DNA of 64,000 nt from contig NZ_KB905472.1 in the NCBI RefSeq assembly GCF_000382445.1, positions 866,611 through 930,610 on the forward strand, given 5' to 3'. The notes beneath the pieces were generated by a model. It was not told the origin of the DNA. It searched no databases and saw nothing but the letters and a program-made list of their open reading frames with translations. The stretch comes from Phocaeicola massiliensis B84634 = Timone 84634 = DSM 17679 = JCM 13223. GTDB taxonomy: Bacteria; Bacteroidota; Bacteroidia; Bacteroidales; Bacteroidaceae. Positions 9,246 to 18,022 of the stretch are shown here, in pieces (position 1 is the first letter of the stretch; every line of letters starts with the position of its first letter). Both the position numbers and the translations under genes were made by a program.

Positions 9246-10397
9246 CTATATTCTTAATAATTCTTCAAACAGCTTTATCCATTGAGACATAATCTGCTCT
9301 GTTTCAAATCTTTTTATATTGATATGCGCTTTGCGTCCCATTTCTTTTCTTCTGTGTTCATTTTCAATTAAATAGCATATTTTATCCGCCAATTGCTCCA
9401 CATTCCCGTTTTCTACTAAGATACCATCTTCTCCATCTCGAATAATATAGCGAGGTCCACACGGACAGTTAAAAGAAACTACAGGAATTCCGCAGGACAT
9501 TGCTTCTGCGATACTCATTCCGAAGCCTTCAAAACGTGAACTTAGTATACAAATAGAACTCTCAGTATATTTTTTCAAAATATCGGTAGTCGCTTCGTTT
9601 ATTTGAAAACTGTCGGTAATATTTAATTGTAATATTAATTTGTATAAGGACGTTTTATCTCCTCCTCCGTATAATTGCAAATGCCAGTCGTTATGTTTCC
9701 GGCAGACGATTTTCCAAGCTTGTGCTAATAAGTCAAATCCTTTTTCATGCGAGAACCGACCAACTGCAATGATATTTTTCTGTGTACATTGTGAAAAGGT
9801 TTCCGGGTAAAATGGTAAAGGATTAGGAATGACACTGATTTTTTTTACTTCTTTCCAATCTTCTTTATCTTCTTGAGTAAGAACAATGAATTGATCGAGC
9901 TTTTGTAATTTATGAATTAATTGTTTACTCCAAAAAGTAGAGAGCATTTTTTTGAAGAAGTTGTTGGTCTCTGTTTTAAAGTTGCGATAATTCTTTTTAT
10001 TGATATGCAGTTCGCCCACTTTCTTGCTGCCATCCTTTATAGAAGTGATGAAATTTATTTCCCTTCGCATCAAAGAGACGGTAATATCGGGCTTAATGCT
10101 GAACAAGACATTTCTCAGTTTACATTTATATATGCGTTGTTTTTGGAGGTATACTATTATTTTTTTGTACAAAGGCAAATCCCATAGCTCTTCAAACTCA
10201 ATGCCCAGTTGGATGAGCCGTATTTGAGAAGACAACGGATAATAAGGTGATTTATCTTGACCATCTGTCAAAATGATGTAGACTGTATATCCCGCCACAT
10301 CTGCCAGATAATTAGCCTTTGTTGTTAAGACTCTTTCTATTCCTCCGGGAATATAAAGAGACGGCGTACAATAAACGATAACCGGTTTTCTATCCAT
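9246..10397 (-). CDS. GT4 family glycosyltransferase, CPxGP subgroup
   Basis: 383 residues, GT-B fold. The N-terminus (GGIERVLTTKANYLAD) and the donor-site region (SSRFEGFGMSIAEAMSCG, then NCPCGPRYII) are shared with the four tandem paralogues at 11592-16202, so this is a fifth, more diverged member of that group. The ten-residue pattern CPxGPxxxI near the catalytic Glu is typical of a GT4 subgroup found in O-antigen and capsule loci. It has its own candidate promoter just upstream (10424-10431). Confidence 0.87.
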   Translation of the reverse strand: MDRKPVIVYCTPSLYIPGGIERVLTTKANYLADVAGYTVYIILTDGQDKSPYYPLSSQIRLIQLGIEFEELWDLPLYKKIIVYLQKQRIYKCKLRNVLFSIKPDITVSLMRREINFITSIKDGSKKVGELHINKKNYRNFKTETNNFFKKMLSTFWSKQLIHKLQKLDQFIVLTQEDKEDWKEVKKISVIPNPLPFYPETFSQCTQKNIIAVGRFSHEKGFDLLAQAWKIVCRKHNDWHLQLYGGGDKTSLYKLILQLNITDSFQINEATTDILKKYTESSICILSSRFEGFGMSIAEAMSCGIPVVSFNCPCGPRYIIRDGEDGILVENGNVEQLADKICYLIENEHRRKEMGRKAHINIKRFETEQIMSQWIKLFEELLRI

Positions 10398-10423
10398 ACT
10401 GCCCCTTCTTGTATGTTGTTTGA

Positions 10424-10431
10424 CAAATGTA
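10424..10431 (-). promoter_or_regulatory. Candidate internal -7 box
   Basis: Minus-strand TACATTTG matches TAnnTTTG in the only sizeable gap (61 bp) of the operon; a partial -33 (TTTA) lies 19 bases further upstream. It could support separate transcription of the last four genes. Confidence 0.35.
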
Positions 10432-10458
10432 AGTTTTTTATCTTTGATATTAAAATTT

Positions 10459-11595
10459 TTATAACTCTTTTATCACCTTTTCCATTTGATTTTTCCAAGA
10501 TAGATGGTAGATGGAGTTTCTTATTTGTTTCGGTGGAATATCGAGAGTTGAGCAGAACCGGATAATCTTTGTGATATCGATGGCACTTTCATCGGCAGGT
10601 GCTTTGAGAATGTAAGGCATACGGTCAAAATCTTCATCCGTTTCCGAATAGATGAACGGTATGCCGCGAGCTGCATACTCCCTGTTTTTGAGTGTCTTTA
10701 TTTTATCGATGTGGCTGCGGTGGCGTGCCAGACTACCGATGGCAAAGTCTGCCAGGTCGAATAGTTCATCCAACTCTTTTCCCATTTTCTGTCCGTGAAA
10801 AATGACTTGTTTCTCGATGTGATAGTGGGTAATGAGTTCATGAAAACCCGGAGCATGTTGCGAATGATACATTTCTGATTTCCATACTCCGCCTACAATA
10901 TGGAAATAAATTTCTTTGTCGTGATATTGTCGGTAATACTCTCCTAGTCCGTGTATCAGTCGGTCGTAGCCGTGCCAGTAGTGGACTTCCGCAACTCCTA
11001 TTAAATGGAGAGTAGGGGACGAATTATTGTTTATTGTCTTTCGGAGTGGAACAGTATCGAAATCCACCCCGTTGGATATCCTGACAGTGCGTTGGCCGAA
11101 TATCGTTTTTTCGTCTGAAAATGTGACAATACCGTTGACTCGCTTTGCTAACGTCTTGCGGAAGAGTCTGTCTATTTGTAATCCGCATCGGGTGAAGAAC
11201 GGAAAGCCTTTATACTCTGAATCGTATGGATAGGTGGGGATTTCCATTGCAATCTTTATTCCGGCTTTCTGCAACCGGTAGAACAGGCGGACCGTAAACG
11301 GATTGGCATTGTGAAACGAACGCACATAAATCATGTTGACCTCCTGAGCAACGGCATAGCGGTAGATGCCATCGTATGAAATCCTTTTCCTGACGGCTGC
11401 CCATTTTCCCGTGCCATAATCTTCTATAATCTCTTCATCCATCATGCGCACCCGGTGTCGGTTTTTATTCATGTCATATGTGCAGACGTTCACTCTATGT
11501 CCCAGCTCGCGCAATGCCTTTATCTGGCATAGAATCTTTTTGCTGATGCCGCTGCTCTCGGAGAAACCGTGATATAATAAAAAAATAATTCTCAT
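10459..11595 (-). CDS. Glycosyltransferase, GT-B/GT4-like
   Basis: 378 residues from the ATG at 11595, chosen because it forms an ATGA overlap with the stop of the preceding gene; an upstream ATG at 11613 would add six residues. The N-terminus (MRIIFLLYHGFSESSGISKK) and the middle (HIVGGVW, VIFHGQKMGKELDELFDLAD) fit a GT-B enzyme. The usual EAMACG segment is replaced by LKNREYAARGIPFIYSE, as in GT4-like families with a divergent donor site. It is not one of the CPxGP paralogues surrounding it. Acceptor and donor unknown. Confidence 0.72.
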   Translation of the reverse strand: MRIIFLLYHGFSESSGISKKILCQIKALRELGHRVNVCTYDMNKNRHRVRMMDEEIIEDYGTGKWAAVRKRISYDGIYRYAVAQEVNMIYVRSFHNANPFTVRLFYRLQKAGIKIAMEIPTYPYDSEYKGFPFFTRCGLQIDRLFRKTLAKRVNGIVTFSDEKTIFGQRTVRISNGVDFDTVPLRKTINNNSSPTLHLIGVAEVHYWHGYDRLIHGLGEYYRQYHDKEIYFHIVGGVWKSEMYHSQHAPGFHELITHYHIEKQVIFHGQKMGKELDELFDLADFAIGSLARHRSHIDKIKTLKNREYAARGIPFIYSETDEDFDRMPYILKAPADESAIDITKIIRFCSTLDIPPKQIRNSIYHLSWKNQMEKVIKEL

Positions 11596-12743
11596 GATGT
11601 GAGGGTTAGGCAATTGTTAAAAAGGATATTCCATTTATCCATGATATTCTTTTGCGAATACTGTAATACATATTTTCGCGCATTGGTTCCTATTTTTTTT
11701 CTGTTCTTTTCATTCTCAATCAGATAATTTATTTTATCCACCATTTCCTTTTTATCTCCTTCTTCGACAAGAATACCGTTTCTCATATTCGTAATCATAC
11801 TCCGTGGTCCGAAAGGGCAATCGTATGTTACGCAGGGCACTCCGCAGGCCATAGCTTCGAGCAGTGCCATTGGGAATCCTTCGTATCTGGATGTCAATAC
11901 CAATAGGGAACAGTTGAGATATTCATACATAATATCGGGACTGCTTCCTTTGAGGTGTATATAAGTTCCTGCATTTGCAGCTAGAATTTTTTGCTGCAGT
12001 TCGTCTTGAAGCATTCCTTGTCCGTAAATGTCCAATACCCAATCGGGGTGTGTATTATGCACCGACAACCAGATATCAATCAGCCTGTCTATTCCTTTTT
12101 CCCATTCCAATCTGCCCACACAAATGGCTCTGGAGGCTGACAATGTGCTTGGAACGGCGGGATAGAATGGCAATGAATTAGGAATGATAACGGCGGGTCT
12201 GACGGTTGCCCATTCTTCTTTCTCGTGTTCATTGAGTACGACGAAAGCGTCTAGTTGTTTTACAGCAGTATCTATCTTTTTTTTAAGTCGTTTTCCTATC
12301 ATACGATGTACGAATCCGCCTTCCAGCAAGTCTTGTGTTTTGCGTAAGTTCATTCGGGTGGTATGGGCTTCTCCCACTTTTCTACTTCCGTCATTCAGTT
12401 GAGTCAGGAAGTCAATATCACGTCCCAATGTACTGATAACAATGTCTGCTTTGATGTGTTCCAGTAATCTGCCGAGTTTCTTTCTGTAAACAAACATGAG
12501 CATGAAATAGTAAAGACTTCTGAGCAGCAAGCCGTGACGGTATTGTCTGTCGAAGTTGATGTCCAGATCAATATGCTTAACCTTGGGTGACAGCGGAAAG
12601 ATGACTGCCCTTCCTGTCTGCGAATCAGTGATTACATACACTTCATGCCCCATTACGTCAGCCAGATAATTTGCCTTTTGAATGACGATTCTGTCAGCAC
12701 CACCTACGGTGGTCAAGGACGTATATAGATATACAATTTTCAT
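11592..12743 (-). CDS. GT4 glycosyltransferase, tandem paralogue 4 (CPxGP subgroup)
   Basis: 383 residues from the ATG at 12743, which overlaps the previous stop as ATGA; a longer frame from 12776 would start inside the upstream gene. Conserved features are MKIVYLYTSLTTVGGADRIV at the N-terminus, AICVGRLEWEKGIDRLID, and TSRYEGFPMALLEAMACGVP followed by YDCPFGPRSMI. The first block deviates most (GADRIVIQKANYLAD instead of the GxERIxxDKMNYLAD of its neighbours), so it is the most diverged of the four adjacent copies. Confidence 0.87.
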   Translation of the reverse strand: MKIVYLYTSLTTVGGADRIVIQKANYLADVMGHEVYVITDSQTGRAVIFPLSPKVKHIDLDINFDRQYRHGLLLRSLYYFMLMFVYRKKLGRLLEHIKADIVISTLGRDIDFLTQLNDGSRKVGEAHTTRMNLRKTQDLLEGGFVHRMIGKRLKKKIDTAVKQLDAFVVLNEHEKEEWATVRPAVIIPNSLPFYPAVPSTLSASRAICVGRLEWEKGIDRLIDIWLSVHNTHPDWVLDIYGQGMLQDELQQKILAANAGTYIHLKGSSPDIMYEYLNCSLLVLTSRYEGFPMALLEAMACGVPCVTYDCPFGPRSMITNMRNGILVEEGDKKEMVDKINYLIENEKNRKKIGTNARKYVLQYSQKNIMDKWNILFNNCLTLTS

Positions 12744-13888
12744 TTCTCCTTCAGTTCGTTGAAAAGTTTTTCCCACATCGGCATGATAACTTCCGGTGCG
12801 TAGCGTTCAATGTTTTTTCGTGCTCGGTGGCCAAATGATTTGCGTTCCTCTTCATGCTCTATGAAGTGGCACAGAGCTTCGGCAAATTCCTTTATATTAC
12901 CATTTTCCACCAAGAAACCATCCTCTCCGTTTCGGATTGTTTCTGCCGGTCCGTTAGGGCAGTCAAAGGCGACACACGGCAGTCCGCAGCCCATTGCTTC
13001 CAGCAGCACCAACACGAAACCTTCATAATTGGAACTTAGGGCGAAGATGGAACTGTTGAGGTATTCTTGTGCTATATTCTTCGTAAAAGGATGAATGGTA
13101 ACCGACTTTTCCAAACCGTTGTTACGGATTTGTTTGCTCAATGCCTCCCGGCGGATACCTTCGCCGAAGATATCCAATTTCCAGTCGGGATGCCGCCTGT
13201 TGACGATAGTCCACGCATCAATCAGTCTGTCAAATCCTTTCTGATAGGTGAGTCGTCCGATCGCTATTACGCGGTGTACCTCGCATGAACTGCTTTGGGG
13301 AACGATGAATTTTGTGAAATTGGGAATAACGCGCACATGCGGTGCTTTGCTCCATGCTTTAGCATCCGCTTGCGTAAGCGTTACCACCACAGCATCGCTG
13401 CATTTTTCTATCTGTCGGAAACGTCTGCGTGTGTTCCATTCATTTCTCAAGTCTTTAAAGAACCCCATCTTGAAATCATCTGTAAGGTGGATAAAGTCTC
13501 TCGCCCCATGTGACTCGATGACCTTTTTGGCGCGACATTTCAGCCGGCATATCTCAGTCACCATGTAGGTTGTAGTACAAATGATAATATCTGGATCTAT
13601 TTTTTTTATTGTATCTTTTAGACGCTTTTTGCTTAGTTGTTGCAGCCTGAACTTCATCCATATGCGTTGGGGCAGCGGATAGCCGTAGCACACATGATAA
13701 CGTATATCAAGGTCGATATGCTGCACATTGGGTGATAGAGGGAAACTGATTGGATGTTCTCCCTGTGACGAAGTAATCAGATATACCTCGTGGTGTAAGT
13801 GGTCTGCCAGATAATTCATCTTGTCGACAAATATTCGTTCTATCCCGCCCACAACGGCTATTGTGTCATATACATATATAATTTTCAT
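12740..13888 (-). CDS. GT4 glycosyltransferase, tandem paralogue 3 (CPxGP subgroup)
   Basis: 382 residues, GT-B fold, starting MKIIYVYDTIAVVGGIERIF. Donor-binding half: RVIAIGRLTYQKGFDRLIDA, SSNYEGFVLVLLEAMGCGLP, FDCPNGPAETI. It is very similar to the next two genes upstream over its full length, including at the nucleotide level (for example the DKMNYLAD coding stretch). The sugar added is unknown. It is linked to both neighbours by 4-bp ATGA overlaps. Confidence 0.88.
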   Translation of the reverse strand: MKIIYVYDTIAVVGGIERIFVDKMNYLADHLHHEVYLITSSQGEHPISFPLSPNVQHIDLDIRYHVCYGYPLPQRIWMKFRLQQLSKKRLKDTIKKIDPDIIICTTTYMVTEICRLKCRAKKVIESHGARDFIHLTDDFKMGFFKDLRNEWNTRRRFRQIEKCSDAVVVTLTQADAKAWSKAPHVRVIPNFTKFIVPQSSSCEVHRVIAIGRLTYQKGFDRLIDAWTIVNRRHPDWKLDIFGEGIRREALSKQIRNNGLEKSVTIHPFTKNIAQEYLNSSIFALSSNYEGFVLVLLEAMGCGLPCVAFDCPNGPAETIRNGEDGFLVENGNIKEFAEALCHFIEHEEERKSFGHRARKNIERYAPEVIMPMWEKLFNELKEK

Positions 13889-15033
13889 GTCATTTTTTTG
13901 AATAGGTTATTCCATTTTGCCATGATGTTCTCCGGCGAATAACGCTTCATGTCGATTTTGGCATTTTGCCCCATCCACTCTCTGTTTTCATTACATTGGA
14001 TCATTTTTATCAAACTCCGGGTAAAACATTTTAAATCATTTTTCTCCACCAACATACCGTCTTTTTCGTTATAGATGATATCAGCGGGTCCATGCGGACA
14101 GTTGTATGCCACACTGGGTAATCCGCACGCCATTGCTTCGATGAGCACCAGCCCGAAACCTTCATAATTGGAACTGAGCACGAAGAAGGAACTCTTGAGA
14201 TATTCTTCCGCTATGTTGTCCGTAAAGGGGCGGATAGTCACCGTGTTTTCCAGTCCATAAGCTTTTATTTGTGCTTTCAGCTCGTCCTTCAGTATTCCTT
14301 CGCCAAAGATGTCCAGCTTCCAGGCGGGATATATCTTATAGACCTCCGCCCAGGCTTTAATCAGTTGGTCAAATCCTTTTTGATAAGTGAGCCGCCCCAC
14401 GGCTATGGCACGGGGCACATTATAGTTGGGACAGTCTTCCAAAGAAACGAACGATGTGAAATTGGGGATGATACGTATCGGCTGCTTGCATCCTTTTGCC
14501 CACGACCGTGCATCGCTTACGGTCAGCGTTACCAACACGTCACAATATTTCCGCACAGCACAGAACTTGGTGCGTGCGGCATACCGGTCAAACAAATCGC
14601 GGACGCAGCCCCGACTGAAATTGTCCGATATTGCCATATATTCTCTAGCACAATGCGATTCCATTATTTTCTTTGCCTTTCCTTTCAACAGGCCGATTAC
14701 TTCAGGCTTCCAGGCCGTGGTGCAGATGATAAAATCAGGATGAATATTGTCTATCATCATTTGGGCGCGTTCTTTGAGCAGATTATCCAATTTTTTTGCT
14801 TCCCACAGACGTTTGGGATATCGGTATTGGTATTGCGAATGAAATCGGACTCCCAAATCGAAATGCCTGACCCGGGGGGACAAGGGGAAACTGACAGGTG
14901 TATTTCCCTGTGAGGCTGTGAGTAGATATACTTCATACTGTAACCGGTCTGCCAAATAATTCATCTTGTCGACAAATATCCGTTCCAGTCCGCCTTTATG
15001 GGCGATGCTTTCGTGTATATATACTATTTTCAT
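13885..15033 (-). CDS. GT4 glycosyltransferase, tandem paralogue 2 (CPxGP subgroup)
   Basis: 382 residues starting MKIVYIHESIAHKGGLERIF. It carries RAIAVGRLTYQKGFDQLIKA, SSNYEGFGLVLIEAMACGLP and YNCPHGPADII. The high similarity to the following gene (12740-13888) suggests recent duplication. Differences concentrate in the N-terminal acceptor-binding half, as expected if the copies use different acceptors. Start fixed by the ATGA overlap with the gene at 15030. Confidence 0.88.
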   Translation of the reverse strand: MKIVYIHESIAHKGGLERIFVDKMNYLADRLQYEVYLLTASQGNTPVSFPLSPRVRHFDLGVRFHSQYQYRYPKRLWEAKKLDNLLKERAQMMIDNIHPDFIICTTAWKPEVIGLLKGKAKKIMESHCAREYMAISDNFSRGCVRDLFDRYAARTKFCAVRKYCDVLVTLTVSDARSWAKGCKQPIRIIPNFTSFVSLEDCPNYNVPRAIAVGRLTYQKGFDQLIKAWAEVYKIYPAWKLDIFGEGILKDELKAQIKAYGLENTVTIRPFTDNIAEEYLKSSFFVLSSNYEGFGLVLIEAMACGLPSVAYNCPHGPADIIYNEKDGMLVEKNDLKCFTRSLIKMIQCNENREWMGQNAKIDMKRYSPENIMAKWNNLFKKMT

Positions 15034-16202
15034 CGTGCTGCGAGTTGGTTAAATAAATCAATCCATTTTGTCATCACCTTGTCGGGCAGAAAACGTTTGG
15101 CATTTTCTCTTGCCGCGTTGCCTAACTTTTCTCTCAAAGATGGGTTCGAAATCAGTTTGTTGACAGACCATGCCATTGTCCATAACTCATGGGCATCTGT
15201 CGACAATTTGTCAAAATCGGGTAGTAACACCCCATCCTTGTTGTGATGTATTATCTCGCCCGGGCCATATGGACAATCGAACGCGATACAGGGGAGTCCG
15301 CAGGCCATCGCTTCGATGAGTACCAGTCCGAAACCTTCATATAATGAAGATAGCAGAAACATGGAGCTGTCGAGGAATTCTTGCTCAAGGTCGGTACTGA
15401 AAGGGTGGATTCTCACTACTCCTTCCAGTCCTAACGCTTTAATTGTATGTAATAAAACTTTCTTTTCTTCACCCTCTCCGTAAATATCCAGTTGCCATTC
15501 GGGATGTATGCGGTACACCTTCATCCATGCGGCAATCATCCGGTGGAATGCTTTTTCTTTGGTGAGCCGGCCGGCACTTATGGCGCGCTGTGCCGTGCGG
15601 GGACTGGTGGCGGGTGGAATCTCGGGTATGGAATTGGGTATGACAAATTTTCGTTTACAGTCTGCATTCCATTCCTTACTGTCTCCTTCGGTGAGCGATA
15701 CGATGGCATCGCTCTTTTCTTCGATGGTGAGGAAGCTCTTCTTAAGTAAATAATCGTATAAAAGCTGAATGGGTTTGCTACGTTTGATTCCATCATTGAT
15801 GCCGGTATGCGACTTGACGCAATGCGATTCGATTATCTTTTTGGCGCGGCATTCCAGCCGACACACCACATCTGCTTTATAGTAAGTGGTAGCAATGATG
15901 ATGTCCGGGTCTATTTGTGCTATTTGTTTCTTTATTTTCCTTTCGAAGTCGCAATCCAGCCGCCACTTCATCCACCATCGCAATGGAGCTTTATACTGAT
16001 ATTGCAGGTGAAAGCGGGCATTGAGGTCGATATGTTTGACTCGTGCGGATATAGGAAAAGAGAAGGGGTGATTTCCCTGTGCTGCAGTGATGAGATAAAT
16101 GTCGTACGCGCATACGTCGGCAAAATAATTCATTTTGTCTGCTAAAATCTTTTCTACGCCTCCGATTCGCGCGATGGCGTCATAGACATACACTATTTTC
16201 AT
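15030..16202 (-). CDS. GT4 glycosyltransferase, tandem paralogue 1, first gene of operon
   Basis: 390 residues starting MKIVYVYDAIARIGGVEKIL. Donor half: RAISAGRLTKEKAFHRMIAA, SSLYEGFGLVLIEAMACGLP, FDCPYGPGEII. Compared with the other copies it has a small insertion after the CPxGP block (around 'LSTDAHELWTM'). It is the promoter-proximal gene: a consensus promoter lies at 16221-16252 with only a very short leader before the ATG. Confidence 0.88.
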   Translation of the reverse strand: MKIVYVYDAIARIGGVEKILADKMNYFADVCAYDIYLITAAQGNHPFSFPISARVKHIDLNARFHLQYQYKAPLRWWMKWRLDCDFERKIKKQIAQIDPDIIIATTYYKADVVCRLECRAKKIIESHCVKSHTGINDGIKRSKPIQLLYDYLLKKSFLTIEEKSDAIVSLTEGDSKEWNADCKRKFVIPNSIPEIPPATSPRTAQRAISAGRLTKEKAFHRMIAAWMKVYRIHPEWQLDIYGEGEEKKVLLHTIKALGLEGVVRIHPFSTDLEQEFLDSSMFLLSSLYEGFGLVLIEAMACGLPCIAFDCPYGPGEIIHHNKDGVLLPDFDKLSTDAHELWTMAWSVNKLISNPSLREKLGNAARENAKRFLPDKVMTKWIDLFNQLAAR

Positions 16203-16220
16203 CCTTCATATTATTTCCCA

Positions 16221-16252
16221 CAAAAATAAGCTTTTCCTGATAGAATCCCAAA
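16221..16252 (-). promoter_or_regulatory. Bacteroides-type promoter of the glycosyltransferase operon
   Basis: On the minus strand, TTTG (16252-16249), a 20-base spacer and TATTTTTG (16228-16221) exactly match the TTTG / TAnnTTTG -33/-7 consensus. Transcription would begin around 16213-16216, leaving about a 12-base leader before the ATG at 16202. Confidence 0.6.
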
Positions 16253-16495
16253 TAAAAACGCAACGGAAATGACTGGAAAGTATAAAGTTAAAAAGAAATT
16301 ATTTAAAATAAGCAGGATACGCTTTTCTGTTTTTTTGCTTCTGTATTAAAAGTATCTTTGTTTCTTGTCATTTTCTGCTATTCTATAAGTTTAGTTTACA
16401 ATAGCTTTCACACATTGCGGCTATTGAAACCCTTTATTAATCGGTATTTCGGTGTGAAGGGAAAAATAGAGAGCTGCTTTCACATAAAATCCTCA

Positions 16496-16600
16496 AAAGA
16501 CTAAGGCCTTTTAGAAAAAGACTTTGATGTTTTATTCAAAGACCTTGTTGTTTTGCTTAAAGACCTTATTCTTTTTTTGAAACTCTTCCTTCTTTTCTAA
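16496..16600. repeat. Five imperfect 21-bp tandem repeats
   Basis: Units start at 16496, 16517, 16538, 16559 and 16580. Four begin AAAGAC and the fifth AAACTC. Units 2-4 share the form AAAGAC(C/T)TTgTTgTTTTgcT. The period of exactly 21 bases means one frame would encode seven-residue repeats (KDLVVLL-like), but that frame is stopped in unit 1 and has no start. Confidence 0.7.
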
Positions 16601-16698
16601 GATAAGTAGATGTTTCTGAAAGTATGTCTCTTTACTTATAATGTTTTTTGTAATGCTGCACTCCGAATGTTTTATCGGTGTAATATGGCCGCACTTAA

Positions 16699-16953
16699 GG
16701 CAGATGTGTCCTTTTATGGACTGGATATTTATATTTCATCTTTTTATTTTGGTCGTTTTGTTTATTTTTTAGATGGTTATCTCTCTTTATTTGTTCTGTC
16801 GTTTTCCCTTATTTGGTGTTCTTTGCAGTTGTAGGTGTATTATTGTTGGGGATTCCGATAAAAAGATATGTGATTGACAGAATTGAACTTTTTAAGAAAA
16901 GAATTGCATCCATATATGACTGTCGATCAAGGAGTCTATATGATAAGTTTTGA
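16699..16953 (+). pseudogene. Possible C-terminal remnant of a membrane protein gene
   Basis: An open frame of 84 codons bounded upstream by TAA and lacking an ATG. Conceptual translation gives a run of hydrophobic segments ending in a basic amphipathic tail (GIPIKRYVIDRIELFKKRI...). This is the kind of C-terminus seen in acyltransferase-3 and other polysaccharide membrane proteins. Its last bases overlap the 3' end of the convergent acyltransferase gene. T-rich DNA gives hydrophobic translations by chance, so this is tentative. Confidence 0.3.
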
Positions 16954-17898
16954 CAGGCTGTTTCTTAAGAAGGAGGTTGCGTATTTCGAAATGTAATTCA
17001 GTATGCCGGCGGCCAATAAGATTGCAGCAATAGAACCGAAGTATCCAAAGGGAAAAGTATATCGGGTGAAGTAGCCCATAATCACGAATTGTACGATGTA
17101 AATATCTAATGTAAGACTTGCAATATAGTTTACAATCGCTGCCGTTTTTTTTGTTCCAATATTGGAGAGTCTTTCAAAAAGTCGGAACATATAAATGCTA
17201 AAGAGTGTCAGCAGTATGGGAATGCAGAGTTGTACATCATAGATGGGACTGGCTGAGTGAAGTATATATATTTTTAAGCTGTAGTAGACGGTGACAATCA
17301 ATAGGACAGCCGACAGCGGTCGGGCGATGGAAGAAGGGCTTTCTGTATTTGTCCGCCGTTGGGCGGCGATGGCTCCAAACAGCATAATGATGTAATAAAA
17401 ATACCAATGTAAAAAGTGGTTGTGTTCGGTGTTTTCGATAATCCATTCATGATGGGGCACATAGAAATAGGTGACGAGTAACGGAAAGATAAAGGCGGCA
17501 CAGACTTTCCACAACTGCCTTTCAAAAAACTTGATGGAATAGAAGAAGAAAACATAGAATACAAAGATGGCTTGCAGAAACCAAAAGGTAGGAATAATAA
17601 TGTCCGGCAGACGGAAAGACTGTATCCCTCCGAGGAAACACACTGTCATGAATATCCATAAACTGGGGTAGATTCTTGTAAACCGCCTAATTGCCCACGG
17701 AGCAAATCCGGTGTCACGGTTGCTCAGATACAGTGCAAATCCCGAGCAAAAAAAGAATAAAGAGTTGCCCAATGCCCCTCCGGTAGATAGGAATTGCAGA
17801 TGAGGAGGATATAAAGGCCCGATATGCGAATTGGTAATTAATATTACTGCCAGAAAACGCATCAGCGAAAGGGGCTGTCTAAAGTGTTCTGTCTTCAT
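16936..17898 (-). CDS. Acyltransferase family 3 membrane protein (putative O-acetyltransferase)
   Basis: 320 residues with about ten hydrophobic segments. The N-terminus is characteristic of the acyltransferase-3 / OafA-like family: QPLSLMRFLAVILITNSHIG with the family's R-x10-H pair, then GGALGNSLFFFCSGFAL and RFTRIYPSLW. Such enzymes move acetyl groups across the inner membrane onto polysaccharide intermediates. It is a single gene between the large operon and the divergent DUF4422 gene. The length matches the membrane domain alone, with no SGNH domain. Confidence 0.85.
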   Translation of the reverse strand: MKTEHFRQPLSLMRFLAVILITNSHIGPLYPPHLQFLSTGGALGNSLFFFCSGFALYLSNRDTGFAPWAIRRFTRIYPSLWIFMTVCFLGGIQSFRLPDIIIPTFWFLQAIFVFYVFFFYSIKFFERQLWKVCAAFIFPLLVTYFYVPHHEWIIENTEHNHFLHWYFYYIIMLFGAIAAQRRTNTESPSSIARPLSAVLLIVTVYYSLKIYILHSASPIYDVQLCIPILLTLFSIYMFRLFERLSNIGTKKTAAIVNYIASLTLDIYIVQFVIMGYFTRYTFPFGYFGSIAAILLAAGILNYISKYATSFLRNSLSKLII

Positions 17899-17984
17899 TG
17901 TTTTCTGTGTAAGGGATGTCGGTGTAAAAGTAGGAATATTTTTTAAACATCATGCTTAAATAGTCGAATTTCTAAAAAAAAGAC

Positions 17985-17992
17985 TATCTTTG
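17985..17992 (+). promoter_or_regulatory. Candidate -7 box for the 18.0-23.9 kb operon
   Basis: TATCTTTG matches TAnnTTTG 30 bp before the DUF4422 start codon; the -33 region is poor (no TTTG at the normal distance). Confidence 0.45.
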
Positions 17993-18022
17993 TATATGTG
18001 CTACACACGGCAATAATAAAAA

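Larger units (their letters stand above)
16203..16935. other. 733-bp intergenic region between two minus-strand genes
   Basis: It holds the operon promoter (16221-16252), a block of 21-bp tandem repeats (16496-16600) and an ATG-less open frame that looks like a gene remnant (16699-16953). A 74-codon plus-strand ORF at 16610-16834 has no recognisable features. A TATCTTTG at 16350-16357 on the plus strand has no well-placed -33 box and no clear gene to serve. Confidence 0.6.

Noticed and set aside
14269..14913. Plus-strand ORF of 214 codons opposite a GT4 paralogue
   Set aside because: Antisense shadow of 13885-15033; no motif.
16610..16834. 74-codon plus-strand ORF in the 16.2-16.9 kb gap
   Set aside because: T-rich DNA, no recognisable motif, no promoter or ribosome-binding signal, and it overlaps another open frame that looks more protein-like.
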